The notes under the pieces are model-generated. The model was not told the origin of the DNA. It saw nothing but the letters and a program-made list of their open reading frames with translations, and made no database searches. The translations under genes were made by a program, and so were the position numbers. From JBGPYB01 sp041493035 (GTDB taxonomy: Bacteria; Acidobacteriota; Vicinamibacteria; Fen-336), in contig JBGPYB010000051.1 in NCBI GenBank assembly GCA_041493035.1, positions 1-27,647 of the forward strand: 27,647 nucleotides of DNA, given 5' to 3'. Shown piece after piece: positions 7,438 through 15,366 of the stretch (the first letter of the stretch is position 1; every line of letters starts with the position of its first letter).

Positions 7438-8820
7438 ATGACACCGAAGTCAATCCGGCGGGGCCTGGTGACCGTGGGCGCTCTGCTCCTGGGCCTGGCC
7501 GTCACCGCCACCGCCTGGGCCGACATGTTTTACAGGGAAGAGGCGAAGGACGGCCGCATCTATGTCTTCGCCATCGCCAAGGAGTACGCCGCGTGGTCCA
7601 AGTCGGGTGAAGTCGGGAAGGCAATCACGAAGCTCGGGTACGGTCCGAACGGCGAGACGATCGTCTTCGACAGCGAAGACGCCGTGAACCTGTACAACTT
7701 CAAGAACAACAAGCCTGGCGAGGTGTTCGTGAAGGCTCCCGAGGCGCCCAAGCCGGTGGACAGCTTCTCGGTGAAGGTGGGCGGAACGATCTACGCCGAC
7801 TACACCTACACCGACGCCCCGAAGATCAGCGACGCCGACAAGAACTCGGTGCACAAGAGCGAGTTCGAGGTTCGGCGCGCCTACATCAACGTGACGGGGA
7901 CCATCAACGATTTCATCGCCTTCCGAATCACTCCCGATGTCGCGGCGCGGCAGACCACGACCGTGACTCAACCGACCTTGCCGCCAGGGACGCCGGCGCC
8001 CATCCTTCCCATCGTCACGGGCAGCCTGGATGGAAGCCTGGACTTCCGCCTGAAGTACGGCTATGGGCAGTTCAACCTCGACAAGATCAACCTGCCCCAC
8101 GGGTCCTGGATCCGCATCGGACAGCAGCAGACGCCGTACGTGGACTACATGGAAAACATCTACCGCTACCGCTTCCAGGGGACGATCTTTCCAGAGCGCG
8201 AGGGCTTCCTGAGCTCGTCGGACGTGGGCCTCTCGGGACGGCTCGCCTTCCCCAGGGACTACGGGGACATCCATCTCGGCTACTACAACGGCGACACCTA
8301 CTCGAGGGCCGAGGCCAACGACCAGAAGGCGTTCCAGATCCGCGGCACCTTGCGCCCGCTCCCGGCGAACAGCGACTTCAAGGGCCTGCGCATCGCGCTT
8401 TTCTACGACCACGACTCGCCGGTGCAGAAAGGGAAGAGGGACCGCTTCATCGTGGCTCCGACCTTCGAGCATAAGTACGTCGTCCTTGGTTACGAGTACC
8501 TCGACGCGAAGGACCGCGCGAGCGGCCTGGCCACGAAGCCGACGGAGGCGGACGGAAAGGGCTGGTCGCTCTGGGTCGAGCCCAGGACCACCACAGGGCT
8601 CGAAGCCCTGTTCCGGTACGATGACCTCAAGCCCGGCACCGTCGCGAAGTTCCCTGACGCGAAAAAGAAGCGCACGCTCTTCGGCCTCTCCTACTGGTTC
8701 AAGCTGAAGGCCCCGCTCGCTGTATCGATTCTCGGCGACTACGAGGAGGTGAAGTACGACGCCGCCCTCGCGAAACCGACAGAAAAGCGCTTCGAGCTGA
8801 AGACCCTCTTCAATTTCTGA
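7438..8820 (+). CDS. Phosphate-selective outer-membrane porin (OprO/OprP family)
   Basis: Predicted 460-residue beta-barrel that passes phosphate or polyphosphate across the outer membrane. A Sec signal peptide (GALLLGLAVTATAWA, cleavage before DMFYREE near residue 24) is followed by about 75 residues not typical of a barrel. The barrel-like region starts near FSVKVGGTIYADYTYTDA, with the family-like FEVRRAYINVTGTINDFIAFRI and IRIGQQQTPYVDYMENIYRY, and then alternating aromatic/polar strands to a terminal Phe (LKTLFNF), the usual barrel-assembly signal. The ATG at 7438 has an excellent AGGAAGGAGG site at 7421-7430. It is preceded by the Pho-box array and followed by pstS, supporting induction on phosphate starvation. 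Anion preference (phosphate versus polyphosphate) cannot be read from the sequence. Confidence 0.85.
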   Translation: MTPKSIRRGLVTVGALLLGLAVTATAWADMFYREEAKDGRIYVFAIAKEYAAWSKSGEVGKAITKLGYGPNGETIVFDSEDAVNLYNFKNNKPGEVFVKAPEAPKPVDSFSVKVGGTIYADYTYTDAPKISDADKNSVHKSEFEVRRAYINVTGTINDFIAFRITPDVAARQTTTVTQPTLPPGTPAPILPIVTGSLDGSLDFRLKYGYGQFNLDKINLPHGSWIRIGQQQTPYVDYMENIYRYRFQGTIFPEREGFLSSSDVGLSGRLAFPRDYGDIHLGYYNGDTYSRAEANDQKAFQIRGTLRPLPANSDFKGLRIALFYDHDSPVQKGKRDRFIVAPTFEHKYVVLGYEYLDAKDRASGLATKPTEADGKGWSLWVEPRTTTGLEALFRYDDLKPGTVAKFPDAKKKRTLFGLSYWFKLKAPLAVSILGDYEEVKYDAALAKPTEKRFELKTLFNF

Positions 8821-8833
8821 CGTCGAGTCGGAT

Positions 8834-8873
8834 TTAACACGGAATTAACGAAGGCGAAACCTGCCGTTTCCGA
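8834..8873 (+). promoter_or_regulatory. Pho-box array upstream of pstS
   Basis: Two strong units, TTAACAC (8834) and TTAACGA (8845), start 11 bases apart; the next two positions in register, GAAACCT (8856) and TTTCCGA (8867), are weaker. The register, number of positions and distance to the -10 candidate (TAGCGT, 8882-8887) match those of the porin promoter base for base, although the sequences are otherwise different. This is the best support that both are binding sites of the same Pho regulator. Confidence 0.65.
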
Positions 8874-8881
8874 GGGCCTGC

Positions 8882-8887
8882 TAGCGT
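8882..8887 (+). promoter_or_regulatory. -10 element candidate for pstS
   Basis: TAGCGT lies eight bases after the last in-register Pho unit and 48 bases after the first TTAAC, exactly as TAGCTT does before the porin gene. Transcription would start near 8894, leaving a leader of about 40 bases that contains the GGAGGAAGGG ribosome site. Confidence 0.45.
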
Positions 8888-8932
8888 GAGGTCCTCGGGA
8901 GCGGCAGGGAAACGCCGCGGAGGAAGGGACTC

Positions 8933-9892
8933 ATGAAACGTGTGATCCTGGGCGCGGCGGCTCTTGCGGCCGCCTCTCTCGTGTACGCCGAGCAGGTGGC
9001 GGTCGACGCCGCCATCGCGTCTTACCAGAAGACGAGCGGCGTTTCCGGGAACATCAACAGCGTCGGCTCCGACACCATGAACAACCTCATGACGCTCTGG
9101 GGCGAGACGTTCCAGAAGCTCTACCCCAACGTCAAGATCCAGGTGGAGGGGAAGGGCTCCTCGACGGCGCCTCCGGCGCTCATCGCCGGGACGTCGCAGT
9201 TCGGTCCCATGTCGCGGGCGATGAAGCCCACCGAAATCGACCAGTTCGAGCAGAAGTACGGCTACAAGCCGACCCAGATCCGGACGTCCTACGACGCCCT
9301 GGCGATCTTCGTGAACAAGGACAACCCGATCCAGAAGCTGACACTGGCCCAGGCCGACGGGATCTTCTCGAAGACCCGCAAGCGCGGCGGGAAGGAGATC
9401 AAGACCTGGGGCGATCTCGGTCTCACCGGAGACTGGGCGAGCCGGCCGATCAGCCTCTACGGCCGCAACTCGGCGAGCGGGACGTACGGTTTCTTCAAGG
9501 AGCACACCCTCTCGGGCGGTGACTACAAGGACACGGTCAAGGAGCAGCCGGGCTCGGCCTCGGTGGTGCAGGGCGTGACCGAGGATCGCTTCGGCATCGG
9601 CTACAGCGGCATCGGCTACCGGACGTCGGGCGTCAAGCCCGTGCCCCTCGCCGAGAAAGATGGCAGCCCGGTCTCCGACGGCAACTACGGCGACGTCGTC
9701 AGCGGCAAGTACCCGCTCAATCGCTTTCTCTACCTCTACATCAACAGGGCGCCCGGCAAACCCCTCGATCCCCTCGTCAAGGAGTTCGTGAGGCTGATCG
9801 AGAGCAAGGAGGGGCAGCAGGTCGTCGTGAAGGACGGCTACCTTCCGTTGTCTGCCGAGATCGTGAAGCAGGAGCTGGCGAAGCTCGAGTAG
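8933..9892 (+). CDS. pstS: Phosphate ABC transporter periplasmic substrate-binding protein
   Basis: Captures inorganic phosphate in the periplasm and delivers it to PstCAB. 319 residues with an N-terminal signal peptide (VILGAAALAAASLVYA, cleavage before EQVAV). Phosphate-binding segments are visible: NSVGSDTMNNL, KGSSTAPPALIAGTSQFGPMSR and SLYGRNSASGTYGFFKEH, followed by the conserved GIGYSGIGYRT and YPLNRFLYLYIN stretches near the C-terminus. The SRAMKPTEIDQFEQKYGYKP section is typical of the longer PstS type paired with extended PstC/PstA proteins. The ATG at 8933 has a GGAGGAAGGG site. It is the first gene after its own Pho-box promoter, and pstC follows after 14 bases. Confidence 0.93.
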   Translation: MKRVILGAAALAAASLVYAEQVAVDAAIASYQKTSGVSGNINSVGSDTMNNLMTLWGETFQKLYPNVKIQVEGKGSSTAPPALIAGTSQFGPMSRAMKPTEIDQFEQKYGYKPTQIRTSYDALAIFVNKDNPIQKLTLAQADGIFSKTRKRGGKEIKTWGDLGLTGDWASRPISLYGRNSASGTYGFFKEHTLSGGDYKDTVKEQPGSASVVQGVTEDRFGIGYSGIGYRTSGVKPVPLAEKDGSPVSDGNYGDVVSGKYPLNRFLYLYINRAPGKPLDPLVKEFVRLIESKEGQQVVVKDGYLPLSAEIVKQELAKLE

Positions 9893-9906
9893 CTGGAGAT
9901 CGCGCC

Positions 9907-12174
9907 ATGGCCGCCGTCGCACCGACCGCCAACGTCCCGTCGATCCGACAACGCGTCCTCGCGTCCACCGGGCGGATTCGGCGCGTCAAGGCTTTCGACC
10001 GCCTTGCGACGGCTGTCATCACCTTCGGCGGCGTATTCATCATCGTCGCCGTGCTGCTCATCTTTGTCTTCATCTTCGGCCAGGCCGTGCCCTTGTTTCA
10101 GCCGGCCGAGGGCACGGCCCGAGGCGCGCTCACTCTGGCCGCGGTCCCCGGGGTCGGGGGGACGGCTCCAGCGGCGCCCGCCAAGCCACTCGTCGTAGGC
10201 ATCGACGAATACCAGCTCTACCTGTACGAGGTGCTGCCCGAGGCAAGGGTCGCCTTCTTCAAGATGGCCGACGGCTCTCTCGCCAAGACCGTGGCCCTGG
10301 CCCCGCTCGCCGGCGCCACGATCACCGCGGCTTCACGGAGCGTCCCGGGCGACTTCATCGCCGCCGGCACGGCTGACGGTCGAGTCTCGCTCCATCAGGT
10401 CCGCTTCCGGCCGAAGTACGAGGATCAGAAGCTGGTGGACTTGGAGCTCGACGTACGGGAGCGCGGGCTTCTCGAGATCGACCCGGCGAAGCGACCCGTG
10501 CGCGAGGTGGCTTACAACGAAGTCGAGGGGAAGAAGGCCGTGGCCGCTCTCGTCGGCGACGGTGAAGTGGCCGTCGTTCAGGTCGACGAGGAGGGCAGGG
10601 AGCTGCGGGGAAGCGTCCGCGTTCCGGACGGCGAGGGGATCACCCACATCCGACTGGGGCGCATTCAGTCCCTGGTCGCCGTCACCGACAAAGGCAACCT
10701 CTATCACTGGGAGCTGGGCGCCGAGAGCCGGCTCACCGACACGGTCCGCGTCGGAACCGAACCTGTGACAGCGGTCGAGTACGCCCTGGGCGGCAACTCC
10801 ATCATCGTCGGCGATGCGAAAGGAAACCTGACGTCCTGGTTTCGGGTTCGCCTGAAGGAAGACGACGACCACCTGACCATGGTCCAGGCCCACAGCTTCC
10901 CGAGCCAGGGAGTGGCGATCCAGGCGATCGGCCGCTCGACGCGCGACAAGAGCTTCGTGACGGCGGGCGCCGACGGCTCCGTGGTCGTGCGCCATCTCAC
11001 GTCGCAACGATCCGTCCTGTCCTTCCCGGCCACCGCCGCTGCCGTCGACTCGGTCCTGATCACGCCCAAAAGCGACGGCATCCTGGCCAAGCGGGCCGAC
11101 GGGCAGATCGCCCGCTACGACATGCGCAGCCCGCACCCCGAGGTTTCGTGGAAGGCCCTCTTCGGGAAGGTCTGGTACGAGGGGTACGCGAAGCCCGAGT
11201 ACGTCTGGCAGTCCACCGGAGGCACCGACGACTTCGAGGCCAAGTTCAGCCTGGTCCCCCTCATCTTCGGCACGATCAAGGGGACGATCTACGCCCTTCT
11301 CTTTGCGATTCCCCTGGCGATCATGGGCGCCCTCTACACGTCGCAGTTCATGCACCCGTCGATCAAGGCGCGGGTGAAGCCCACCGTCGAGACCATGGCC
11401 GCGCTCCCGAGCGTCGTCATCGGCTTTCTTGCCGGCCTTTGGCTGGCCTCGCGAGTCGAACGCGAGGTGGTGCCGATTCTCTTGATGCTCGTCCTCCTCC
11501 CAGCCTTCGGCACCGCGGGGATACTTCTCTGGGATCGCTTGCCCCGCACCTTTGCGGATCGCTTGAAGCCGGGAATGGAGATCGCCCTCATCCTTCCCCT
11601 TCTGGTCCTTGGCGGATGGGTGTCGATCCAGATCGGGCCGTGGATAGAGGGACTGGCTTTCCAGGGCGACTTCAAGCTCTGGCTGAAGAGCGCCCTCGAC
11701 CTCATCTACGACCAGCGGAACTGCCTCGTGGTCGGGATCGCCATGGGCTTCGCCGTGATCCCCATCATCTTCACCATCGCCGAGGACTCTTTCTCGAGCG
11801 TCCCGTCCCACCTCACGGCCGCCTCTCTCGCGCTGGGGGCGAGCCGGTGGCAGACGGCGGTCCGTGTGGTCCTTCCCACGGCCAGCCCCGGGATCTTCTC
11901 GGCCGTCATGATCGGGTTCGGCCGGGCCGTCGGCGAGACCATGATCGTCCTCATGGCCACGGGGAACACGCCGGTCCTCGACTGGTCGGTCTTCAGCGGC
12001 ATGCGCACCCTGTCGGCCAACATCGCCGTGGAGATCCCCGAGGCGCCTTACGGGGGCACCCTCTATCGGGTGCTCTTCCTGGCCGGCGGCGTCCTCTTCC
12101 TGATGACCTTTCTCGTCAACACCATTGCCGAGGTGATCCGCCAGCGCCTCCGCGAGCGGTACAAGGCCATCTGA
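9907..12174 (+). CDS. pstC: Phosphate ABC transporter permease PstC with periplasmic WD40-like insertion
   Basis: Inner-membrane permease of the high-affinity phosphate transporter. At 755 residues it is more than twice the length of E. coli PstC (about 320). A first membrane helix (about 35-61) is followed by a large extracytoplasmic domain (about 65-430). This domain contains repeated propeller-like blades: AGTADGRVSLHQV, VTDKGNLYHWEL, VGDAKGNLTSWFRV and TAGADGSVVVRHL. The remaining permease helices run from about 446 to 750 and include the ABC coupling (EAA-like) loop AASLALGASRWQTAVRVVLP near 637 and GFGRAVGETMIVLMATG. Extended PstC proteins of this kind are known, notably in Gammaproteobacteria. 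The insertion may contact PstS or sense the periplasm; that is inference. The gene ends with a one-base overlap with pstA. Confidence 0.92.
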   Translation: MAAVAPTANVPSIRQRVLASTGRIRRVKAFDRLATAVITFGGVFIIVAVLLIFVFIFGQAVPLFQPAEGTARGALTLAAVPGVGGTAPAAPAKPLVVGIDEYQLYLYEVLPEARVAFFKMADGSLAKTVALAPLAGATITAASRSVPGDFIAAGTADGRVSLHQVRFRPKYEDQKLVDLELDVRERGLLEIDPAKRPVREVAYNEVEGKKAVAALVGDGEVAVVQVDEEGRELRGSVRVPDGEGITHIRLGRIQSLVAVTDKGNLYHWELGAESRLTDTVRVGTEPVTAVEYALGGNSIIVGDAKGNLTSWFRVRLKEDDDHLTMVQAHSFPSQGVAIQAIGRSTRDKSFVTAGADGSVVVRHLTSQRSVLSFPATAAAVDSVLITPKSDGILAKRADGQIARYDMRSPHPEVSWKALFGKVWYEGYAKPEYVWQSTGGTDDFEAKFSLVPLIFGTIKGTIYALLFAIPLAIMGALYTSQFMHPSIKARVKPTVETMAALPSVVIGFLAGLWLASRVEREVVPILLMLVLLPAFGTAGILLWDRLPRTFADRLKPGMEIALILPLLVLGGWVSIQIGPWIEGLAFQGDFKLWLKSALDLIYDQRNCLVVGIAMGFAVIPIIFTIAEDSFSSVPSHLTAASLALGASRWQTAVRVVLPTASPGIFSAVMIGFGRAVGETMIVLMATGNTPVLDWSVFSGMRTLSANIAVEIPEAPYGGTLYRVLFLAGGVLFLMTFLVNTIAEVIRQRLRERYKAI

Positions 12175-13814
12175 TGTCACTCGCGAAATCCTTTCGCCGC
12201 GGCGATCCGATGATCTGGCTCACCGGGAGCGCCCTCGGCGCGTCGATCCTGATGATCGCCGGCCTCGTCGCCGTCATCCTGGTGAACGGCCTGAGCTTCT
12301 TCTGGCCGGCCCATCTCGTTCAGGTCACGCTGAAGGACGGCAGCACCTTCCTCGGAGAAGTCGCGGGCCGCCAGCCGATTCCCAACCCAGGACACCCGGA
12401 CCATCTCAAGAGGCAGCGCATCCAACTCCGGCTCGGGAACCGCGATCTCCTGGGCTACGATTTCAAGTGGATCGACGAGGACGAGATCGTCAAGCGGGAC
12501 GAGCCGAAGACCGCGTACTTCGTCGAGCGCAGCGAGTACGGTCCGCTCCTGGGGACCCCCGTGCTCGTGAAGGACCACGACAAGGAAGTCGCGAGCGGAG
12601 CCGAGGCCGTGGGTCAGGCGCTGCCGGCTCTGCTCGCGAAGGCTCGCGCCGACCGGGCCGCCCTCAAGAAGGTCGAAAAGGGAGAGATCGGCACGATCAA
12701 CTACCGCATCGAACAGGCCCGTCTCGAGTCACGCAAGCTCGACGCGATCCACCGTCGCTTTCCCGACCGCGACCTGGCGTCGGAGCGAGCCGAGATCAAA
12801 CGCACCGAGGACGAACAGAAGGCCCTCTACGAGATGAAGCAGGAAGAGATCGCCAACCTCCTGGAGAGTGCCGCCGCGGCCACCGTGACCTTCGAGGCCG
12901 CCGGCGGGCGGGAGAAGGAGATGCGCGCCCTCGATCTCTACCGCGCCTACCCGGCCAACGACCTGGGCGTGGGCCAGCGAGCCGCGATTTATGCGGGTCG
13001 CCTCTGGACCTTCTTCAGCGACGATCCGAGGGAGTCCAACACCGAGGGGGGAATCTTCCCTGCCATCTTCGGCACCGTGATGATGGTCCTCCTCATGAGC
13101 ATCATCGTCGTGCCTCTCGGCGTTCTTGCGGCCCTCTACCTCCGCGAGTACGCGAGGCAGGGGCCCTTGGTGCGAATCGTCCGGATCGCCGTAAACAACC
13201 TCGCCGGCGTTCCCTCGATCGTCTTCGGCGTCTTCGGCCTCGGCTTCTTCGTCTATTTCGTGGGCGGCACCATCGACCAGCTCTTCTTCTCCGAGGCGCT
13301 CCCGACGCCGACGTTCGGGACAGGGGGCATTCTGTGGGCCTCGCTGACGCTCGCGCTGCTCACAGTCCCCGTCGTCATCGTCGCATCGGAGGAGGCCCTC
13401 GCTGCGGTCCCCCGCTCAATGCGCGAGGCGTCTCTCGCCATGGGCGCCACCAGGTTCCAGACGATACTCAGGGTGGTCCTCCCGGCCGCGGCACCGGGGA
13501 TCCTGACCGGGCTCATCCTCGCGATGGCCCGGGGGGCTGGCGAGGTAGCGCCTCTCATGCTGACGGGCGTCGTGAAGCTCGCGCCGGAGCTTCCCCTGGA
13601 CGGCTTCTTCCCGTTCTTCCATCTCGACCGTAAGTTCATGCACCTCGGCTTCCACATCTACGACGTTGGCTTCCAAAGTCCCAACGTCGAGGCCGCGAAG
13701 CCCATGGTCTACACGACCACCATCTTTCTCTTGATCATCGTGGTTCTCTTGAACCTCACCGCGATCGTCGTCCGCAACCGCCTCCGGGAGAAGTACAAGA
13801 CGGGCGCCTTCTGA
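12174..13814 (+). CDS. pstA: Phosphate ABC transporter permease PstA with periplasmic coiled-coil insertion
   Basis: Second permease subunit of the phosphate transporter; 546 residues against roughly 300 for E. coli PstA. One N-terminal helix (about 16-42) precedes an extracytoplasmic insertion of about 245 residues. The insertion starts with a small beta domain (LKDGSTFLGEV, IQLRLGNRDLLGYDFKWIDEDEIV) and continues as a long, charged heptad-rich segment (about 142-236, from EAVGQALPALLAKARADRA to MKQEEIANLLES) predicted to be a coiled coil. The permease core runs from about 296 to the end, with the coupling motif REASLAMGATRFQTILRVVLP and GAGEVAPLMLTG. The GNRDLLGYDFKW block also marks long PstA proteins elsewhere. 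ATG at 12174 shares its A with the pstC stop TGA, so the two are translationally coupled. Confidence 0.92.
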   Translation: MSLAKSFRRGDPMIWLTGSALGASILMIAGLVAVILVNGLSFFWPAHLVQVTLKDGSTFLGEVAGRQPIPNPGHPDHLKRQRIQLRLGNRDLLGYDFKWIDEDEIVKRDEPKTAYFVERSEYGPLLGTPVLVKDHDKEVASGAEAVGQALPALLAKARADRAALKKVEKGEIGTINYRIEQARLESRKLDAIHRRFPDRDLASERAEIKRTEDEQKALYEMKQEEIANLLESAAAATVTFEAAGGREKEMRALDLYRAYPANDLGVGQRAAIYAGRLWTFFSDDPRESNTEGGIFPAIFGTVMMVLLMSIIVVPLGVLAALYLREYARQGPLVRIVRIAVNNLAGVPSIVFGVFGLGFFVYFVGGTIDQLFFSEALPTPTFGTGGILWASLTLALLTVPVVIVASEEALAAVPRSMREASLAMGATRFQTILRVVLPAAAPGILTGLILAMARGAGEVAPLMLTGVVKLAPELPLDGFFPFFHLDRKFMHLGFHIYDVGFQSPNVEAAKPMVYTTTIFLLIIVVLLNLTAIVVRNRLREKYKTGAF

Positions 13815-13825
13815 GGAACCAGGCA

Positions 13826-14668
13826 ATGAATCAGGAAGTCGAGGAACAGATCATGGACACCGGCCTCCGGATCAAGACCGAGGTCAAGCCGCGGGAACGG
13901 GCGGCCACGGCCGCAGAGACCGGCATCGTCGTAAAGAACGTCAACCTGAGCTACGGCGAGAACCACGTCCTCCACGACGTCACGATGGACATCGACGACA
14001 AGCGGGTCACCGCCTTCATCGGCCCGTCGGGCTGCGGGAAGTCGACTCTGCTCCGGTGCATCAACCGGATGAACGACCTCATTGATAACGTCCGGATCAC
14101 GGGAACACTTTCCGTAAAGGGCCTCGACATCAACGCGCGGTCGACGGACGTCATCGAGGTGCGCCGGCGGATCGGGATGGTCTTCCAGAAGTCCAATCCC
14201 TTTCCGAAGTCCATTTACGAAAACGTGATCTACGGCCTCAGGATCGCCGGCATAAACGACAAGGCCACCCTCGACGAAGCCTGCGAGCGGAGCCTCAAGG
14301 GGGCGGCCCTCTGGGACGAGGTCAAGGATCGTCTTCATGAGAGCGGCCTCGGGCTATCGGGAGGGCAGATGCAGCGTGTCTGCATCGCTCGCGCCATCGC
14401 TGTCGAACCCGAGATCCTGCTCATGGACGAGCCCTGTTCCGCCCTGGACCCGATCGCCACCCTGAAGGTGGAGGAGCTGATCTACAGCCTGAAGGACAAG
14501 TACACGATCGTCATCGTGACCCATAATCTCCAGCAGGCGGCGCGGGTCTCCGACAAGACGGCCTTCTTCTGGCTCGGTCGTCTCGTCGAGTACGGGAGCA
14601 CGGCGGACATGTTTACGAAGCCCGTCGAGAAGCTGACAGAGGACTACCTCACGGGCCGGTTCGGCTAA
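13826..14668 (+). CDS. pstB: Phosphate ABC transporter ATP-binding protein
   Basis: Cytoplasmic ATPase that powers PstCA. 280 residues with Walker A GPSGCGKST (about 66-74), a Q-loop in MVFQKSNPFPKSIYENV, the signature LSGGQMQRVCIARAIA (near 177), Walker B ILLMDEPCSALDP and switch His in IVIVTHNLQQAAR. The CSALDP and NPFP segments are typical of PstB among ABC ATPases. An extra ~30 residues precede the domain (from MNQEVEEQIMDTGLRI); an internal ATG at 13853 is possible but the first start leaves only an 11-base gap after pstA. phoU follows after 14 bases. Confidence 0.96.
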   Translation: MNQEVEEQIMDTGLRIKTEVKPRERAATAAETGIVVKNVNLSYGENHVLHDVTMDIDDKRVTAFIGPSGCGKSTLLRCINRMNDLIDNVRITGTLSVKGLDINARSTDVIEVRRRIGMVFQKSNPFPKSIYENVIYGLRIAGINDKATLDEACERSLKGAALWDEVKDRLHESGLGLSGGQMQRVCIARAIAVEPEILLMDEPCSALDPIATLKVEELIYSLKDKYTIVIVTHNLQQAARVSDKTAFFWLGRLVEYGSTADMFTKPVEKLTEDYLTGRFG

Positions 14669-14682
14669 ACGAGGGAATGGTC

Positions 14683-15366
14683 ATGGAACGGCATCATTTC
14701 GAAGAAGAGCTGCAAGCTCTCAAGCAGCGCCTCCTGACGATGGGAGCGCTGGTGGAGGAGCGCGCCCACCGGGCGGTGCGGTCTCTCATCGACCGCCGCC
14801 TCGACGAGGCGGAGCTGGTCATCCGGTCGGATCAGGAGGTGAACGACCTCCAGATGGAGATCGATCACCGCTGCCTGACGCTCCTGGCCCTTCAACAGCC
14901 GGCGGCCTCCGACCTCCGGCTGATCACCGCGGCCCTCAAGATCAACGATGATCTCGAGCGGATCGGGGACCAGGCCGTGAACATCGCCGAGAACGTCATC
15001 AAGATCCTCCCCCAGGCACCCCTCAAGCCGCTCATCGACGTCCCGCGAATGGCTGAGATCGCCCAGTCGATGACCCGCGATGCCCTCGACGCCTTCGTCA
15101 GGAAAGATGCCGACCTCGCGCGGAGCGTCCTGAAGCGCGACGACGAGGTGGACGACCTGAAGGACCAAGTCTTCCGGGAGCTCCTCACCTACATGATGGC
15201 GGACCCCGGCACCATCCAGCGTGCGCTCTCGTTGATCCTCATCAGCCGGAACATCGAGAGGATCGCCGACCACGCGACCAATATCGCCGAGGACGTGATC
15301 TTCCTCGTCGAGGCGAAGGACGTCAGACACCACCACGAGTCCGCAGAAGAGGTCGAGAAATCATGA
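14683..15366 (+). CDS. phoU: Phosphate signalling complex protein PhoU
   Basis: Cytoplasmic negative regulator that links PstSCAB transport state to the PhoR-PhoB system and limits phosphate uptake. 227 residues in two three-helix PhoU repeats, each with the metal-binding signature (DLERIGDQAVNIAENV and NIERIADHATNIAEDV). The start chosen is ATG 14683 (MERHHFEEELQALKQRLL), seven bases after GAGGG at 14671-14675 and matching family N-termini; ATG 14677, two codons earlier, sits too close to that site. The stop TGA overlaps the next ATG (ATGA), so the regulator gene is translationally coupled. Confidence 0.95.
   Translation: MERHHFEEELQALKQRLLTMGALVEERAHRAVRSLIDRRLDEAELVIRSDQEVNDLQMEIDHRCLTLLALQQPAASDLRLITAALKINDDLERIGDQAVNIAENVIKILPQAPLKPLIDVPRMAEIAQSMTRDALDAFVRKDADLARSVLKRDDEVDDLKDQVFRELLTYMMADPGTIQRALSLILISRNIERIADHATNIAEDVIFLVEAKDVRHHHESAEEVEKS

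Noticed and set aside
11148..12173. Extension of the pstA frame upstream into pstC
   Set aside because: The extra residues are Arg/Pro/Gly/His-rich; PstA family sequence begins at the ATG overlapping the pstC stop.
10333..12180. Long minus-strand open frame opposite pstC
   Set aside because: Antisense shadow; translation is charged, low-complexity sequence with no recognisable domain.
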